From Hahella sp. CCB-MM4 (GTDB taxonomy: Bacteria > Pseudomonadota > Gammaproteobacteria > Pseudomonadales > Oleiphilaceae), in NCBI RefSeq assembly GCF_002260525.1, contig NZ_MRYI01000013.1:62001-126000 (forward strand): a stretch of DNA of 64,000 bases, written 5' to 3'. This document shows positions 17,229 to 26,710 of the stretch, piece by piece (position 1 is the first letter of the stretch; every line of letters starts with the position of its first letter). The notes beneath the pieces are model-generated. The model had not been told where the DNA came from. It made no database searches and was given only the letters and a program-made list of their open reading frames with translations. Made by a program: the position numbers and the translations under genes.

Positions 17229-18581
17229 CTAGTCATTCAATTGATCTAACTCGTACCTCAAACTGGCCATGAAATCATTTAATCTGTAAGGACCTTTCCA
17301 GTTATTTTTTACGTCCGGGAATTGAGAGGCCACAAAATCTATCAACGCCTCTCGTTTAACGGATTTATCCGGTGGTGCATCTGCCAGTTTGAGTTTATTC
17401 AGCATTTGGCTGAGAGGAAAATCTTCAAGAGCGTCTTCCAGCACAGACGGGTACTCTTTTTCATTGTATCGTTGCCCGACCACATAGCTTTCTGCATACT
17501 TTTCAATCCTGAGCACTTTCCATCCATGTAAGTCTATCGCCCTGAGCTTTTCAGAATCACCGATATTGACGTACAGATACGCCAATACATCAAAGTATTC
17601 CCTGGCGTCAGGATGTTGCTTGGAATAACTGACCAATTGAGGTTCGAATTTCTCCAGAAATTCCTGTGGCGTTAACAGTTTCCTCAACATGACATTTTTC
17701 AGAATACTGTAGACCAAAGCCGGCGATTCCGGCAGCCGCCCTTTTCCACTCAGCACTTCCAGGTCTCGGAGTTGCTTTGCATACACCTCGTCAGACACAC
17801 TTTCCGTTGAGCTGCAAAACTTAAAATATCCCTCATCCCTGCTGCCCGGTCGCAAGATATCTTTGGCTAACTCCCGATCATATTCCAGATAATTTTCTTT
17901 GGGTTTATGATTCCACCAATCTGTTTCCCAATGGGCATCCAGTTCGTATAAATCACATAACTTATGGGTGTCTCCGGTTTTGATCGCCTTAATGAGCGAC
18001 TCCCTTTCATGCTCCTGATCGGTATCAGAAAAGACGGTATACATCGCCTTCTCTATACTGGTGTGGTTATTTCCGAAGCCGGCATTCTTCCACGCGCGAA
18101 AGGCATCCTCCACTTTACGATTCATTAAATACACGTGGGTCAAATAAGCGCTAACGATGGGGTTGCCATCCCCCAGCCCGCTATCCTGAAACCTTTTATA
18201 GTAGTCTTCAGCAGACAGATAGTGACCCGCCCGATGCTCATGAATCCCTCTTTCGTACAAAATAAATGGATTATCGGGCTGGAGCTTTTCTGCCTCTTTC
18301 ATAAACTTGAAACTGGATTCCCTGTCCAGCTCAAATAGCATATTGCCCAATAGGAAGTAGTCATAAGCCGTCTTTTGCTCATCAGGCACCAGGTTCTTTA
18401 TTTCATCATTTGCCTCACTGACCTTACCTTCATCAAACAAACGCTGGGCGGCAGCCGACGAAGTATAATCGCTGTATACCTTTTCATGCTGGGAAACCGC
18501 ATCCCGGAAGGCATCCATGTCAAAGGCATAAAGGCCGGTACTGAAAAAAGATAAAATGAGCAGATATATGAAGCGAACCAT
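17229..18581 (-). CDS. Exported TPR-like repeat protein
   Basis: 450 residues with a signal peptide (MVRFIYLLILSFFSTGLYA). The mature part is helical; residues 50-170 have TPR spacing (AYDYFLLGNMLFELDRE, NPFILYERGIHEHRAGHYLSAEDYY, AYLTHVYLMNRKVEDAFRAW). The C-terminal half is helical without a recognised domain. It is likely a periplasmic scaffold for protein interactions. AAGGAACGG lies just upstream of the ATG. No operon partner. Confidence 0.75.
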   Translation of the reverse strand: MVRFIYLLILSFFSTGLYAFDMDAFRDAVSQHEKVYSDYTSSAAAQRLFDEGKVSEANDEIKNLVPDEQKTAYDYFLLGNMLFELDRESSFKFMKEAEKLQPDNPFILYERGIHEHRAGHYLSAEDYYKRFQDSGLGDGNPIVSAYLTHVYLMNRKVEDAFRAWKNAGFGNNHTSIEKAMYTVFSDTDQEHERESLIKAIKTGDTHKLCDLYELDAHWETDWWNHKPKENYLEYDRELAKDILRPGSRDEGYFKFCSSTESVSDEVYAKQLRDLEVLSGKGRLPESPALVYSILKNVMLRKLLTPQEFLEKFEPQLVSYSKQHPDAREYFDVLAYLYVNIGDSEKLRAIDLHGWKVLRIEKYAESYVVGQRYNEKEYPSVLEDALEDFPLSQMLNKLKLADAPPDKSVKREALIDFVASQFPDVKNNWKGPYRLNDFMASLRYELDQLND

Positions 18582-18821
18582 GACCGTTCCTTGAATGAGA
18601 CATTGAGGGTATTCAAGACATCACCGAGCCCGCCGTGCTTTCAACTTAATCGTCGAACCACTATCGAACTCGATGACTTTGTCTAACAAGCACAGTCGGC
18701 TAAGCACATTGGGTTGTATCTCATTTAAAACTAGCTTGCGCCGCCTGTTCTCGCCACCACAGCCTCAACCGATTCAAATGACCTGGGCCCACCCGACTCC
18801 GATGTCCCTTGTCTGTCTTCA

Positions 18822-20360
18822 TTAGCGCTCATTTGGCTTTTCCGTTTCCACCCCACTCTCGGCTTCCAAGCGGAATCTTTGCTGCGGTAGTGGCTGCTTT
18901 AACGCATCGACACCAGGAAAAAGGCTCTCCTGGCGATAGTTCAGGCCCGCCTCCTGCCAACGGCGGATAAACTCATCGACGATGTCTGGGTGGCTACCCA
19001 AATGCATTCTCACATAGGGCGCCGGGGCCTGTTGATTGAACAGAGAAGCACACAGCAATGTGCCGGTCGCGTAGAAAAGATCATCCCGGAAACGATCAAT
19101 ACCCTCAGGTTCATTCTGGTAGACCTCTGGCACGGCGAACATCATGTAGGAGGTGGAAGGCCCGATACAGACACGCTGTTCCGGCCAGCCCATCTGGTGT
19201 ACCAGCTTGTCTTTCACCCGTTCCTTTTGACGCGTGTAAAGCAATCCGGTTTCCACAGTCCAGTCAGCAGCGGCTTCCGTCGCCAACCAGGCACACATCA
19301 GTTCAGCATTGTGGGTATTGCAGTGATATCGGTTAATCCAGGATTCCCTGGCCAGCTGACGAAGCAAAGCAGGAGATGTGGTGATTGCCGCCACGCCCAT
19401 GGAATTACAACTGAATTGCTTGCCAAACGGACGGGTGGTCATCCAGCGCTCAAACATACCGGACCGGGTCATGGCATTACTGCCACCCCGCTCATTCAGT
19501 CTGCGAAGTATGGTTTTTAAATGATTCACAACCGGAACCCTGGGGTCATGAACATTGAAATAAGCATCATCAATCAACAGATAGGCCGTTTCTTCCGCAC
19601 ACAGCAACAACAGGAATTCAGTCACCTCCGCCGGCCATTGCATCCCGGTCGGGTTGTGCTGAGGGTTACTCACCACCAGAGCCACTCGTTTAGACGGGTG
19701 TTGTCGGTATGCCCCGACAAGATCTTTCCATTCGGCCAGATCCGGTTTCCAGCCTTTTTCCGGCCGGATGGGCAGGTAGGACACGTCAAACCCCACATCC
19801 CTGAAGATCCCCCGATAGTCCCAACCGGGCGTTGGGACCAGTGCAACCGGTTGCATTCCGGGCCACCGTCCTTTGAATTCCTTGTAGGCAACTTTAGCCA
19901 GGTCATACATCGCCATTCGCGTTGTCATCGCCAGACAACCCACATCAATCTCTCCTGCCCCACCACGCTCCAACTCACCCAGGTCATGCTCCTGGACGAT
20001 TAAGCGACGCAGAAAATCTCGGTGTCGTTGTATGCCATAACCGCACTCAGCGTAACCCATATCCTCTGGCCGAAACCGAAACTCATTGATGAAATCAAGA
20101 AACGCCGGACATACTCCATTCCAATGCTCGCCCTTGACCGCATACAAAGCCGGTCCATGGGGGGATCCTGAAGCCTGATAACGATGATAAAGCATCTGTT
20201 CCGGTGAACACTGACGCAGAGGCTCGGACGCATTGAGCAAATGGTCCTCTGCCGCCCGTATATGTCGGCGCATAGAAGGTGTATACAAGGGAGTGGTAGG
20301 TGTATACAAGGGAGTAGTAGGTATTGTGGTAGAGGCCTGGGTCTCTGCTGAATCAGCCAT
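18822..20360 (-). CDS. PLP-dependent aminotransferase, class I/II fold
   Basis: The start at 20360 is supported by AAGGAGA seven bases upstream; the frame stays open to 20537. 512 residues. A fold-type I layout is visible: ECGYGIQRHRDFLRRLI, the PLP-contacting SNPQHNPTGMQWP, LLIDDAYFNVH with the cofactor Asp and Tyr, and FGKQFSCNSMGVAAIT holding the probable Schiff-base Lys. The C-terminal small domain ends about residue 460, followed by a charged tail. Residues 15-30 contain a duplicated TTPLYTP heptad encoded by a 21-bp tandem repeat. The substrate cannot be deduced. The protein is about 100 residues longer than typical class I enzymes. Confidence 0.85.
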   Translation of the reverse strand: MADSAETQASTTIPTTPLYTPTTPLYTPSMRRHIRAAEDHLLNASEPLRQCSPEQMLYHRYQASGSPHGPALYAVKGEHWNGVCPAFLDFINEFRFRPEDMGYAECGYGIQRHRDFLRRLIVQEHDLGELERGGAGEIDVGCLAMTTRMAMYDLAKVAYKEFKGRWPGMQPVALVPTPGWDYRGIFRDVGFDVSYLPIRPEKGWKPDLAEWKDLVGAYRQHPSKRVALVVSNPQHNPTGMQWPAEVTEFLLLLCAEETAYLLIDDAYFNVHDPRVPVVNHLKTILRRLNERGGSNAMTRSGMFERWMTTRPFGKQFSCNSMGVAAITTSPALLRQLARESWINRYHCNTHNAELMCAWLATEAAADWTVETGLLYTRQKERVKDKLVHQMGWPEQRVCIGPSTSYMMFAVPEVYQNEPEGIDRFRDDLFYATGTLLCASLFNQQAPAPYVRMHLGSHPDIVDEFIRRWQEAGLNYRQESLFPGVDALKQPLPQQRFRLEAESGVETEKPNER

Positions 20361-20658
20361 TTCGAATCTCCTTTTCGTGACAGCAATACCCATTAAGTGT
20401 AGACGACTCTGAGCCGGCTGCTTGCTATCGAAAACCACCTGGGACGTAACAACTCCGAGCAAAAACGCAACAGAACATTCTGTAACACCCAGTCGATTGA
20501 AACCTATGCGTACAAACTGTCTGCCATTTTTCTCCACCTGACAGTCTCTTCAGCTCATTTTTTGCTCAAGATCAATTTACCTGCCTTCCGTGACAGGCTA
20601 TTCTTGTCTATGAGTGAACAAATGGACATTATTCCGAACGGATAAAAGGAGGGACCCT

Positions 20659-20976
20659 ATGACTATGCCCAGCGAATTTGAACAAGCCTTTCGAGACCGA
20701 CTACTCACCAATGACCTGCTCCTGTTTGTGGAGGATAGGGAGATAGCCTCCGCCATTGTAGGTGATATTGCCAGCGATACCGTCAAGAAAGAGGCCTTGG
20801 GTGTCACCTCACACCTTCACCAGGTTATTGACAGTTGCTCGCATTATTATTCGGCCGTCGAGGGGAATAAAGATCTCTATGAGCTTGTCTTAAATGACCC
20901 TGAAGTCACTGCCGCGATGCAACAGGCCCACAATAAGCTTGCAGCATTAGGCATTTCAGTGCCAACGATGAAATAA
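20659..20976 (+). CDS. Hypothetical protein
   Basis: 105 residues from the ATG at 20659, which has AAAGGAGGG six bases upstream, one of the best ribosome sites in the window. A soluble helical protein (MTMPSEFEQAFRDRLL... VIDSCSHYYSAVEGNKDLYELV). No motif recognised; the Cys-His pair in SCSH is isolated. Divergent from the aminotransferase gene with about 300 bp between starts, a gap that holds no other feature I can see. Confidence 0.7.
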   Translation: MTMPSEFEQAFRDRLLTNDLLLFVEDREIASAIVGDIASDTVKKEALGVTSHLHQVIDSCSHYYSAVEGNKDLYELVLNDPEVTAAMQQAHNKLAALGISVPTMK

Positions 20977-21084
20977 GCTCTTCTATTAAGAATTAAGATA
21001 AACAACTTAGTTCAGGTTTTGCCTCAGCATCCTGTATAGGTTGTTTATCTGTCCCGTCACCCGAAACCTCCGCGAGAAGTCTGT

Positions 21085-21444
21085 CTAAACCGGCATATCA
21101 CCTTCTATCTCGCTTTGGAGCTTTTCAAGCTCATCGAGGATGCGGATAAACTTGGTACCGAACGGTGTGATGTTATATTCCACCCGCGGTGGTACTTCGT
21201 TGTAGCTCATACGCTCCAAAATACCAAACCGAACATTTTTCCGCAGACATTCATTGAGCACCTTGGTGGTCAAACCCTCAACACTCCGCACCATTTCTCC
21301 CGGCCGATTAATATCGTTTCGCAAAAGTTGATACACGGTGAGAGACCATTTACAGCCAAAAATCGTCTCAACCATACGCGCACTTTGCTCAGGAGGAGAC
21401 TTTCTTGAGAATTTTTTTCCTGAGTTTTCATCAATGTATACCAC
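21085..21444 (-). CDS. HxlR-family transcriptional regulator
   Basis: 119 residues with the single-domain winged helix of HxlR proteins: IFGCKWSLTVYQLLR, RPGEMVRSVEGLTTKVLNECLRK (recognition helix region), GILERMSYNEVPPRVEYNITPFG. An early Cys (IFGCKW) occupies the position of the redox or aldehyde-sensing Cys of many HxlR proteins. It is divergent from the SDR gene 129 bp away and is the likely regulator of it and of itself. Confidence 0.93.
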   Translation of the reverse strand: MVYIDENSGKKFSRKSPPEQSARMVETIFGCKWSLTVYQLLRNDINRPGEMVRSVEGLTTKVLNECLRKNVRFGILERMSYNEVPPRVEYNITPFGTKFIRILDELEKLQSEIEGDMPV

Positions 21445-21445
21445 T

Positions 21446-21476
21446 AAGTACCTACCGCACCGAATTGTGCCTACTT
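21446..21476. promoter_or_regulatory. Possible HxlR operator in the HxlR/SDR divergent region
   Basis: Two nested inverted elements sit just upstream of the HxlR start: GCAC-cgaatt-GTGC (21457-21470), flanked by AAGTA at 21446 and TACTT at 21472. The arrangement is imperfect and not symmetric, so this is only a candidate operator. Confidence 0.3.
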
Positions 21477-21573
21477 TTCAACAATCTACAAGCTTTCTTA
21501 TGATCCGTCCACACCTTGCAGCGATCCTGGCTTATCGCGACGAAACCTGATAACTATCGACGGAGATAAACTT

Positions 21574-22341
21574 ATGAAAAACCAATCCTCCCCATTGGCC
21601 ATGCTTGTGGGCGGTTCCAGCGGAATAGGTCTGGCGACAGCAAGACAGCTTCTGGAACGCGGCATAGACACCATCATTATTGGAAGCTCTGCCGCAAAAC
21701 TAAACGATGCCAGACAACAGCTTGCGGATTCAGGACAGGTTGAAACCTTGCAGGCCAACCTGTATGACGCCGAAGATATCCAGCACGTGATCGATTTTGT
21801 CGCTGACAACAACCGTCATATCAAATATCTGGTGAATGCGGCAGGAAAGTTCAAGCCGACCTCATTTCTTGAACACGACCACAAAGACTACAACGCTTAC
21901 CTGGATTTAAACCGAGCCACGTTCTTCATTTCCCAGGCAGTTGCAAAGAATATGGCTGCACATGGAGGCGGCTCTATCGTTCACGTAGGTTCAATGTGGG
22001 CAAAACAGGCCATCAAGGCGACACCATCCTCAGCCTACTCCATGGCAAAAGCCGGCCTGCATTCTCTTGCGCAGCACATGGCAATGGAACTGGCCGAATA
22101 TGGCATCCGCGTGAATGCCGTCTCTCCGGCAGTTGTGAAGACGCCGATCTATGAAGCTTTCATTGATCCCGGTGAAGTGGATGCGACCCTATCGACATTT
22201 GATGCTTTCCATCCTATCGGGAGAATCGGAACACCAGGGGATGTGGCGAATACCATTTCGTTCCTGCTCAGCGATGATTCGAGTTGGGTGACCGGCGCTG
22301 TCTGGGACACTGACGGCGGTGTCATGGCTGGCAGGAATTAG
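21574..22341 (+). CDS. SDR-family NAD(P)-dependent oxidoreductase
   Basis: 255 residues, a classical short-chain dehydrogenase: cofactor motif VGGSSGIG at about 11-18, NAAG at about 89, catalytic Ser in VGSMW, and YSMAK with the catalytic Tyr and Lys. The C-terminus [11 protein letters not shown] is typical. Substrate unknown. GGAG lies seven bases upstream of the ATG. Divergent from an HxlR regulator, an arrangement common for oxidoreductases induced by electrophiles or aldehydes. Confidence 0.94.
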   Translation: MKNQSSPLAMLVGGSSGIGLATARQLLERGIDTIIIGSSAAKLNDARQQLADSGQVETLQANLYDAEDIQHVIDFVADNNRHIKYLVNAAGKFKPTSFLEHDHKDYNAYLDLNRATFFISQAVAKNMAAHGGGSIVHVGSMWAKQAIKATPSSAYSMAKAGLHSLAQHMAMELAEYGIRVNAVSPAVVKTPIYEAFIDPGEVDATLSTFDAFHPIGRIGTPGDVANTISFLLSDDSSWVTGAVWDTDGGVMAGRN

Positions 22342-22348
22342 CCAAAAT

Positions 22349-22370
22349 AGCCCGGCACAAGCCGGGCTTC
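22349..22370 (+). terminator. Terminator of the SDR gene
   Basis: AGCCCGGC-ACAA-GCCGGGCT is a perfect 8-bp GC stem, seven bases past the SDR stop, followed by a pyrimidine-rich tract. Confidence 0.85.
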
Positions 22371-22384
22371 AGCTTTCTTCAAAG

Positions 22385-22456
22385 ATTGTTTACAGAGGAA
22401 AAATAGGAATTGTCTACGGTGGAGAAACAGAGATTGATTGCGGAGGAGGATCTAGC
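22385..22456. repeat. Three 24-bp degenerate tandem units after the SDR terminator
   Basis: Units at 22385, 22409 and 22433 in exact 24-bp register; each starts ATTG and contains a purine-rich centre of GGAGA/GAGGA type. They are well diverged (about 60 percent alike by eye). They fill the space between the converging SDR and kinase genes. Confidence 0.75.
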
Positions 22457-22468
22457 ACTTGAGAAATT

Positions 22469-23110
22469 TTAAATCTTCACTAAAACATCCGCCCTGGATT
22501 TAGTTGACTCAATAAGAACCGCATTCGGCTCATCAGTACTGGCCACCCACGCCTTAGCTTCATCTTCGCTTCGCCCAAACTGCATGTGACGCTGGATCAA
22601 TCGACCTCGGCGAACCTCATGATCAACCTCCACATACCAGACCTCATCCAATAAACCGCGCACATCCCTCCAGGGTCCGGATTCCAGCAGTAGATAATTA
22701 CCCTCGACAATCACCAGCCTCTTGTCAGAAACGATCGGGATCGCATTCGCGATAGGCTCTTCAATCTCACGGCGAAATTCAGGGGCATAGATAATTTCAC
22801 TGCTCTTTTGACAACGTATACGCTGCAACAACGCAACGAACCCTGCACTATCAAAAGTATCCTCAGCACCTTTGCGTGAGGCCCGCCCCAAGCGAACAAG
22901 CTCTGCATTGGCAAGATGAAATCCATCCATTGGAACAACAACCGCCAATGCACCTGCCAATTCCAGAATCGCTTGTGAGATCGTCGACTTTCCCGACCCC
23001 GGCGGCCCAACAATACCCAGCAGCTTCCTCTGACCTCCGGCCAGCATTTCAGCGATGCGATCCTGGTATTCTTTGGCAATCATTTGGGTACCTGTTGGGA
23101 TGGAAATCAT
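22469..23110 (-). CDS. Nucleoside/nucleotide-kinase-like P-loop protein
   Basis: 213 residues with a Walker A loop LLGIVGPPGSGKSTI at about 31-45, then VVVPMDGFHLANAEL, an arrangement shared by the phosphoribulokinase/uridine kinase/pantothenate kinase group and E. coli YggC-type proteins. A Walker-B-like KRLVIVEGNYLLLE follows, and RLIQRHMQFGRSEDEAKAW forms the lid region. It probably phosphorylates a small metabolite hydroxyl. A start nine codons downstream (23083) is possible; neither has a strong ribosome site. Confidence 0.85.
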   Translation of the reverse strand: MISIPTGTQMIAKEYQDRIAEMLAGGQRKLLGIVGPPGSGKSTISQAILELAGALAVVVPMDGFHLANAELVRLGRASRKGAEDTFDSAGFVALLQRIRCQKSSEIIYAPEFRREIEEPIANAIPIVSDKRLVIVEGNYLLLESGPWRDVRGLLDEVWYVEVDHEVRRGRLIQRHMQFGRSEDEAKAWVASTDEPNAVLIESTKSRADVLVKI

Positions 23111-23238
23111 AACGAAAGTATGGAAAATTGGCGGCAGAGAGTCTATAGAGCTTGTGGCGATTTTCTGATACGTTCCGTTTGAATGCTTTCTATCAATCTA
23201 TATCTATGCTTTGGCAAACCAATAAAAGGTGAAATGAA

Positions 23239-23634
23239 TTGAGAATCGGATTTATCCTTCTTTGGACAGCAGTGCTAATTTTGTCTTCGATTTTTCTAAG
23301 CACATTGATTGCTTACATTACACTGGACAATAGCGACGGTGGGTATAAGTGGAACGTTATTTGGAATGTTTTAGCAGGGATATTGCTATCCCTCATCATA
23401 TATGCCTTTTTTGTTAGCCGTATTGAAACCAAGCCTTATCTTCACGCGATTATTATCAGTATATTATCCGAAGCCTTTGGCGTGATATCCACGTCTCTAA
23501 TACTTGGTGAATTCTGGTACCCTACATGGGTAATTGATATTCCCTTCACACTGGCACTACCAGTAGCAGGCACTTTTATCGGGCTTCAAATAAGACGCTT
23601 GAGAAGACAGACTCCCCGCCCGGCAGAGAACTAG
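23239..23634 (+). CDS. Small integral membrane protein, four helices
   Basis: 131 residues from a TTG start with AAAGGTG eight bases upstream; the nearby ATG at 23234 runs into a stop. Four hydrophobic segments: about 2-28, 37-58, 65-86 and 97-118, then a basic C-terminal tail RRLRRQTPRP. Family not recognised. Confidence 0.65.
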   Translation: MRIGFILLWTAVLILSSIFLSTLIAYITLDNSDGGYKWNVIWNVLAGILLSLIIYAFFVSRIETKPYLHAIIISILSEAFGVISTSLILGEFWYPTWVIDIPFTLALPVAGTFIGLQIRRLRRQTPRPAEN

Positions 23635-23716
23635 AAAAAGAGGGCGTGTAGAAGTCCAGAATTGATTTGAACCTCTACATCTATACTCAGGGCTTGAATT
23701 CCAGACTCAATTTTAG

Positions 23717-24196
23717 TTACACGGAGAATTTGAGATTCTTGGCAATGTAGCGAAGAAACTCAGGTAACGAAATATAACGGTCATAGCCGGTATCAAGTTC
23801 TTCTCTTGTCGGGAAAAGCCATTCACTGTCGTCACCGTCTTCAATCCATGTCAAAAGATTGTAATGAGATGGAAGCGAAACAACGTACCCCTGACTTTTA
23901 TCCTCTGGTTCACCAGTTTTCCACACTAGCTTGTCAACATTGCCTGCGGAAAGGATGTCCTGCTGGCTTCCAACTCCAGTGGCCCACTCGATCGCACGGG
24001 TTAATTCCATATAACCAACCACTTTCGCCGCAGCACTATCCAAGCCACGCCAAAAGTAATCCCCCGGCGGCTCAAAAGCCCAGGGTAGAACATCGTAAAC
24101 CAGACCTGTCGGATATTGTATGGCCACAAGAAAATGTACGTTAGCGGCTTTCCCTGGAGAGCTTCCAGCAATCCATTGGGGTGTCTGTATTGTCAT
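23717..24196 (-). CDS. Hypothetical protein
   Basis: 159 residues from the ATG at 24196 (MTIQTPQWIAGS). This start avoids overlapping the preceding minus-strand gene; the frame opens as far as 24277. Soluble and acidic, Trp- and Tyr-rich (YDVLPWAFEPPGDYFWRG, WIEDGDDSEWLFPTREELD). The size and acidity resemble immunity-type proteins, but no toxin gene is adjacent and this is only a resemblance. Confidence 0.6.
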   Translation of the reverse strand: MTIQTPQWIAGSSPGKAANVHFLVAIQYPTGLVYDVLPWAFEPPGDYFWRGLDSAAAKVVGYMELTRAIEWATGVGSQQDILSAGNVDKLVWKTGEPEDKSQGYVVSLPSHYNLLTWIEDGDDSEWLFPTREELDTGYDRYISLPEFLRYIAKNLKFSV

Positions 24197-24227
24197 TCTG
24201 GGGCATATCTTAAGAAATAAAACAAAA

Positions 24228-24680
24228 CTATTGCCCAAAGAACCTTCGAAAGATTGCCCCCAAAGACAGAGTTTCATCTTCTTTCAGGAGCAGTCCAATC
24301 TCACTTTTATTCTTGATTTCATTTCGACCATACTGGCACCACTTCTCAGCGTTAAACATAAACGGTCCCCCTTTTTTCTCCATTTCCTTGGTTCCCATTA
24401 ACACGATCGTTGCCAACGGCATGGGTTCTACTTCTTCCTGAGGGTTAGAGATACCATCCTCAGTCAATCGCTGAGACAGGTGCTCCTGGAATCTGTCAAA
24501 CGCCTTTTCATCGGGAACCAAATTTTCACAGTACTTAGTCGTCTCGTTTGCCATAAACATAATGAACGCAGCCTCATCCAGATAATCCGGACGTTCTTTT
24601 TTGTTGGCATATACGGCGCTAGACCAGACAAGCACTGAGAGTATGAACACATATCCTGCGAAAGAATTGAAAGCTGTCAT
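24228..24680 (-). CDS. Exported hypothetical protein
   Basis: 150 residues; signal peptide ending SSAVYA at about 25 and a mature acidic, helical protein. Two Cys (TKYCENL and EKWCQYG) could form a disulfide. CAGGAAG lies ten bases before the ATG. It precedes the 23717 gene by about 30 bp on the same strand and may be cotranscribed with it. Confidence 0.65.
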   Translation of the reverse strand: MTAFNSFAGYVFILSVLVWSSAVYANKKERPDYLDEAAFIMFMANETTKYCENLVPDEKAFDRFQEHLSQRLTEDGISNPQEEVEPMPLATIVLMGTKEMEKKGGPFMFNAEKWCQYGRNEIKNKSEIGLLLKEDETLSLGAIFRRFFGQ

Positions 24681-24794
24681 TATTCCATACTTCCTGAACC
24701 AACTTTGAAATTTGATTTCCCCCTAAACTGCTTCATTACCTAAAGCCCTCTAATCACATTAATCTGGCAAAAAAACTTTAATCAGGCCGCGCCC

Positions 24795-25805
24795 TCAAAA
24801 TCTACTTATTTGTTCCTCACCCACCATTTCCCATATTTGTTGGGTAATATCAGAATCACAACTGCGAAATATCGCATGATGTTCATCCGCCCCACCTCCA
24901 TAGACTTGCCCATAAGACCAAGTACAGATCTGATCAAGCTCTCTATTAATTTCAAAAGAGCATTTGTTCTCCAGGTATTTCTTAAGGGCAGAAAAATCAG
25001 TATCTGCAGAAAGCGTTGCTTCCGCGATTGAGTGGTCATAGCTAGCCTCCCCCCAGATATCCAGGTAAGGCGTTACCGCGTTTACGCGGAATAAACAGTG
25101 TTTAAACTTATACCCCATATAGTCAGTAACGAATTCATCAACTGTTTCTAATTGTTCGATTGGCTGTTGAAACCAAACGCTCTCCTCGCATTCATCCTTT
25201 TCGTGGTTCCACTTGTGGTATAAGTCTTTGCTTTGCAAAGCAATGCTACACAACAACAGAGGTGACTGTTCGCCCCGTAATTTTGCCGCTTCATAGGGAA
25301 ACAATCCTTCGACGTCATAATCATAAAAAGTGGCCGTTCGTAGGCATTCTATTGGATTGGAGTCAAACTGATGCAAATCACATGCGCCATCTTTTAGGGC
25401 TTTAAAGATGGGAAGTTCTGTCAAGGTTATGTCAGATGTAATAAAACTGCAGACATCACTTTGAAAAGTAGTGAAGTAAGAAAAAATGGCCCAATCAAAC
25501 TCCCTCAAGAGCCCGTTTACCTGCTCGTTGTAGCCTTTGCCTCTGCAGTCCTCAATAAATGGCCCCTTGTATAAAACGTCCCCGGATTCTTTGCTACTTC
25601 TACCTGCAACAACCCACGGCCTCGACACCCAGCGAGGCCAGGATTTAGTCAGCTCATATATTTGCAGCGAGTTGGATAGAGGCTGCACTCCTGTCGGCCT
25701 CAATAAGAAAGTACTTTGAGATATCGTTATTAATTCATCAACGACTTTCCTAATGAAATTATTCGACGTTGACTCAATATCAAAAAGTATGACTGTGCCA
25801 GACAT
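24795..25805 (-). CDS. Hypothetical protein
   Basis: 336 residues from the ATG at 25805 (MSGTVILFDIESTS); an ATG three codons earlier is possible. Soluble, Cys- and aromatic-rich, no signal peptide or transmembrane helix. Notable stretches are FSYFTTFQSDVCSFITSD and GGGADEHHAIFRSCDSD near the end. I do not recognise the family. It sits in the orphan patch of the window, with lower GC than flanking genes. Confidence 0.6.
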   Translation of the reverse strand: MSGTVILFDIESTSNNFIRKVVDELITISQSTFLLRPTGVQPLSNSLQIYELTKSWPRWVSRPWVVAGRSSKESGDVLYKGPFIEDCRGKGYNEQVNGLLREFDWAIFSYFTTFQSDVCSFITSDITLTELPIFKALKDGACDLHQFDSNPIECLRTATFYDYDVEGLFPYEAAKLRGEQSPLLLCSIALQSKDLYHKWNHEKDECEESVWFQQPIEQLETVDEFVTDYMGYKFKHCLFRVNAVTPYLDIWGEASYDHSIAEATLSADTDFSALKKYLENKCSFEINRELDQICTWSYGQVYGGGADEHHAIFRSCDSDITQQIWEMVGEEQISRF

Positions 25806-25900
25806 TAGCAGCATCCCATATTCAGATAGATTCTCTTGTCAGTATTATATATATGCAAAAGCTCTCAAAGAGAGAGTTTCAACTTCTTGTGCTGATTTAC

Positions 25901-26017
25901 TCAACTGATTCTTAAAACTCTGAAATCCATAGAGGCTACTACGGAACCATCAACATCCAAATCCCATGAGTCACCATTCCAGTTTGCAAAGTCAGAAAAA
26001 CCTGGCTCCTTCATCAT
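25901..26017 (-). pseudogene. Short coding-like remnant (38 codons)
   Basis: A minus-strand frame beginning MMKEPGFSDFANWNGD and ending at a stop at 25901 has a protein-like composition. A few open codons (RLPFS) lie before the Met, with a stop at about 26047. The 450-bp gap from 25815 to 26267 contains nothing else I can support. It may be the 3' remnant of a degraded gene or a small gene. Confidence 0.3.
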
Positions 26018-26267
26018 GCTGAATGGCAATCTAGTACAATCCTTTCAGGCTAGGAGTTCCATTTGACCAAGCAAATATCAACTCAGCTTCCATAACCAAC
26101 TCTTATAATTCATCACGGAAGTAATTTGTTATAACTCAATTATTATGGTGGCCACGTTACGGCATAGTGATGCTTCATGTCAGCAGTCATAGAATGATTA
26201 AAGCCAGGTCAGCTTAATTTCAAAACAGTATCTTCCTTAATCCAACGCTGCTGGTCTCTTTTTTCCT

Positions 26268-26606
26268 CTACCAAAGCCCTTTTCTTAACGATACCCAAGC
26301 GCCTAACTGAGCCTCTTCCGGCCCCTCTATTTTTGTTGATAAGGCTCTTAGCCTCTCAGTTATCTCCGAATCCACAACTACCGCATTGTCCCGGTATTGT
26401 TGGATATCAACAATATCCACATCACCCAAGCCCAAGTCCTCTGATGTCTCTAGCACCAGCTCTTCAGCATTCTGTATTGAAGACGAATAAACCATCCAAT
26501 AGGCAGAATAAAACTCAGCCCCATCTACCTTGACGTAAAAATCATTCGGATCTGTATGCTTTGACTCAATTACCCATAGATTACGTTCGCTCACTATATT
26601 TCCCAC
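26268..26606 (-). CDS. Hypothetical protein
   Basis: 112 residues from a GTG start. Begins MGNIVSERNLWVIESKH; then YVKVDGAEFYSAYWMVYSSSIQNAEELV and an acidic GLGDVDIVDIQQY. Compact, soluble alpha/beta pattern. No family recognised; the ribosome site is weak. Another small orphan of the 24-29 kb patch. Confidence 0.5.
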   Translation of the reverse strand: MGNIVSERNLWVIESKHTDPNDFYVKVDGAEFYSAYWMVYSSSIQNAEELVLETSEDLGLGDVDIVDIQQYRDNAVVVDSEITERLRALSTKIEGPEEAQLGAWVSLRKGLW

Positions 26607-26710
26607 ACAAAGAAGTTCTTACCGATGCATGGAATACAATAAACGTTTATGTTGGTAGAAGTTACCCGGGTTCTACCCCGTTACTGCGGACACTTCTAAA
26701 CAGTCCCACC

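Noticed and set aside
18582-18821. About 50 open codons on the minus strand (around 18625-18775) ending KLKARRAR
   Set aside because: No start codon or ribosome site and a stop just upstream; might be a gene remnant but cannot be supported.
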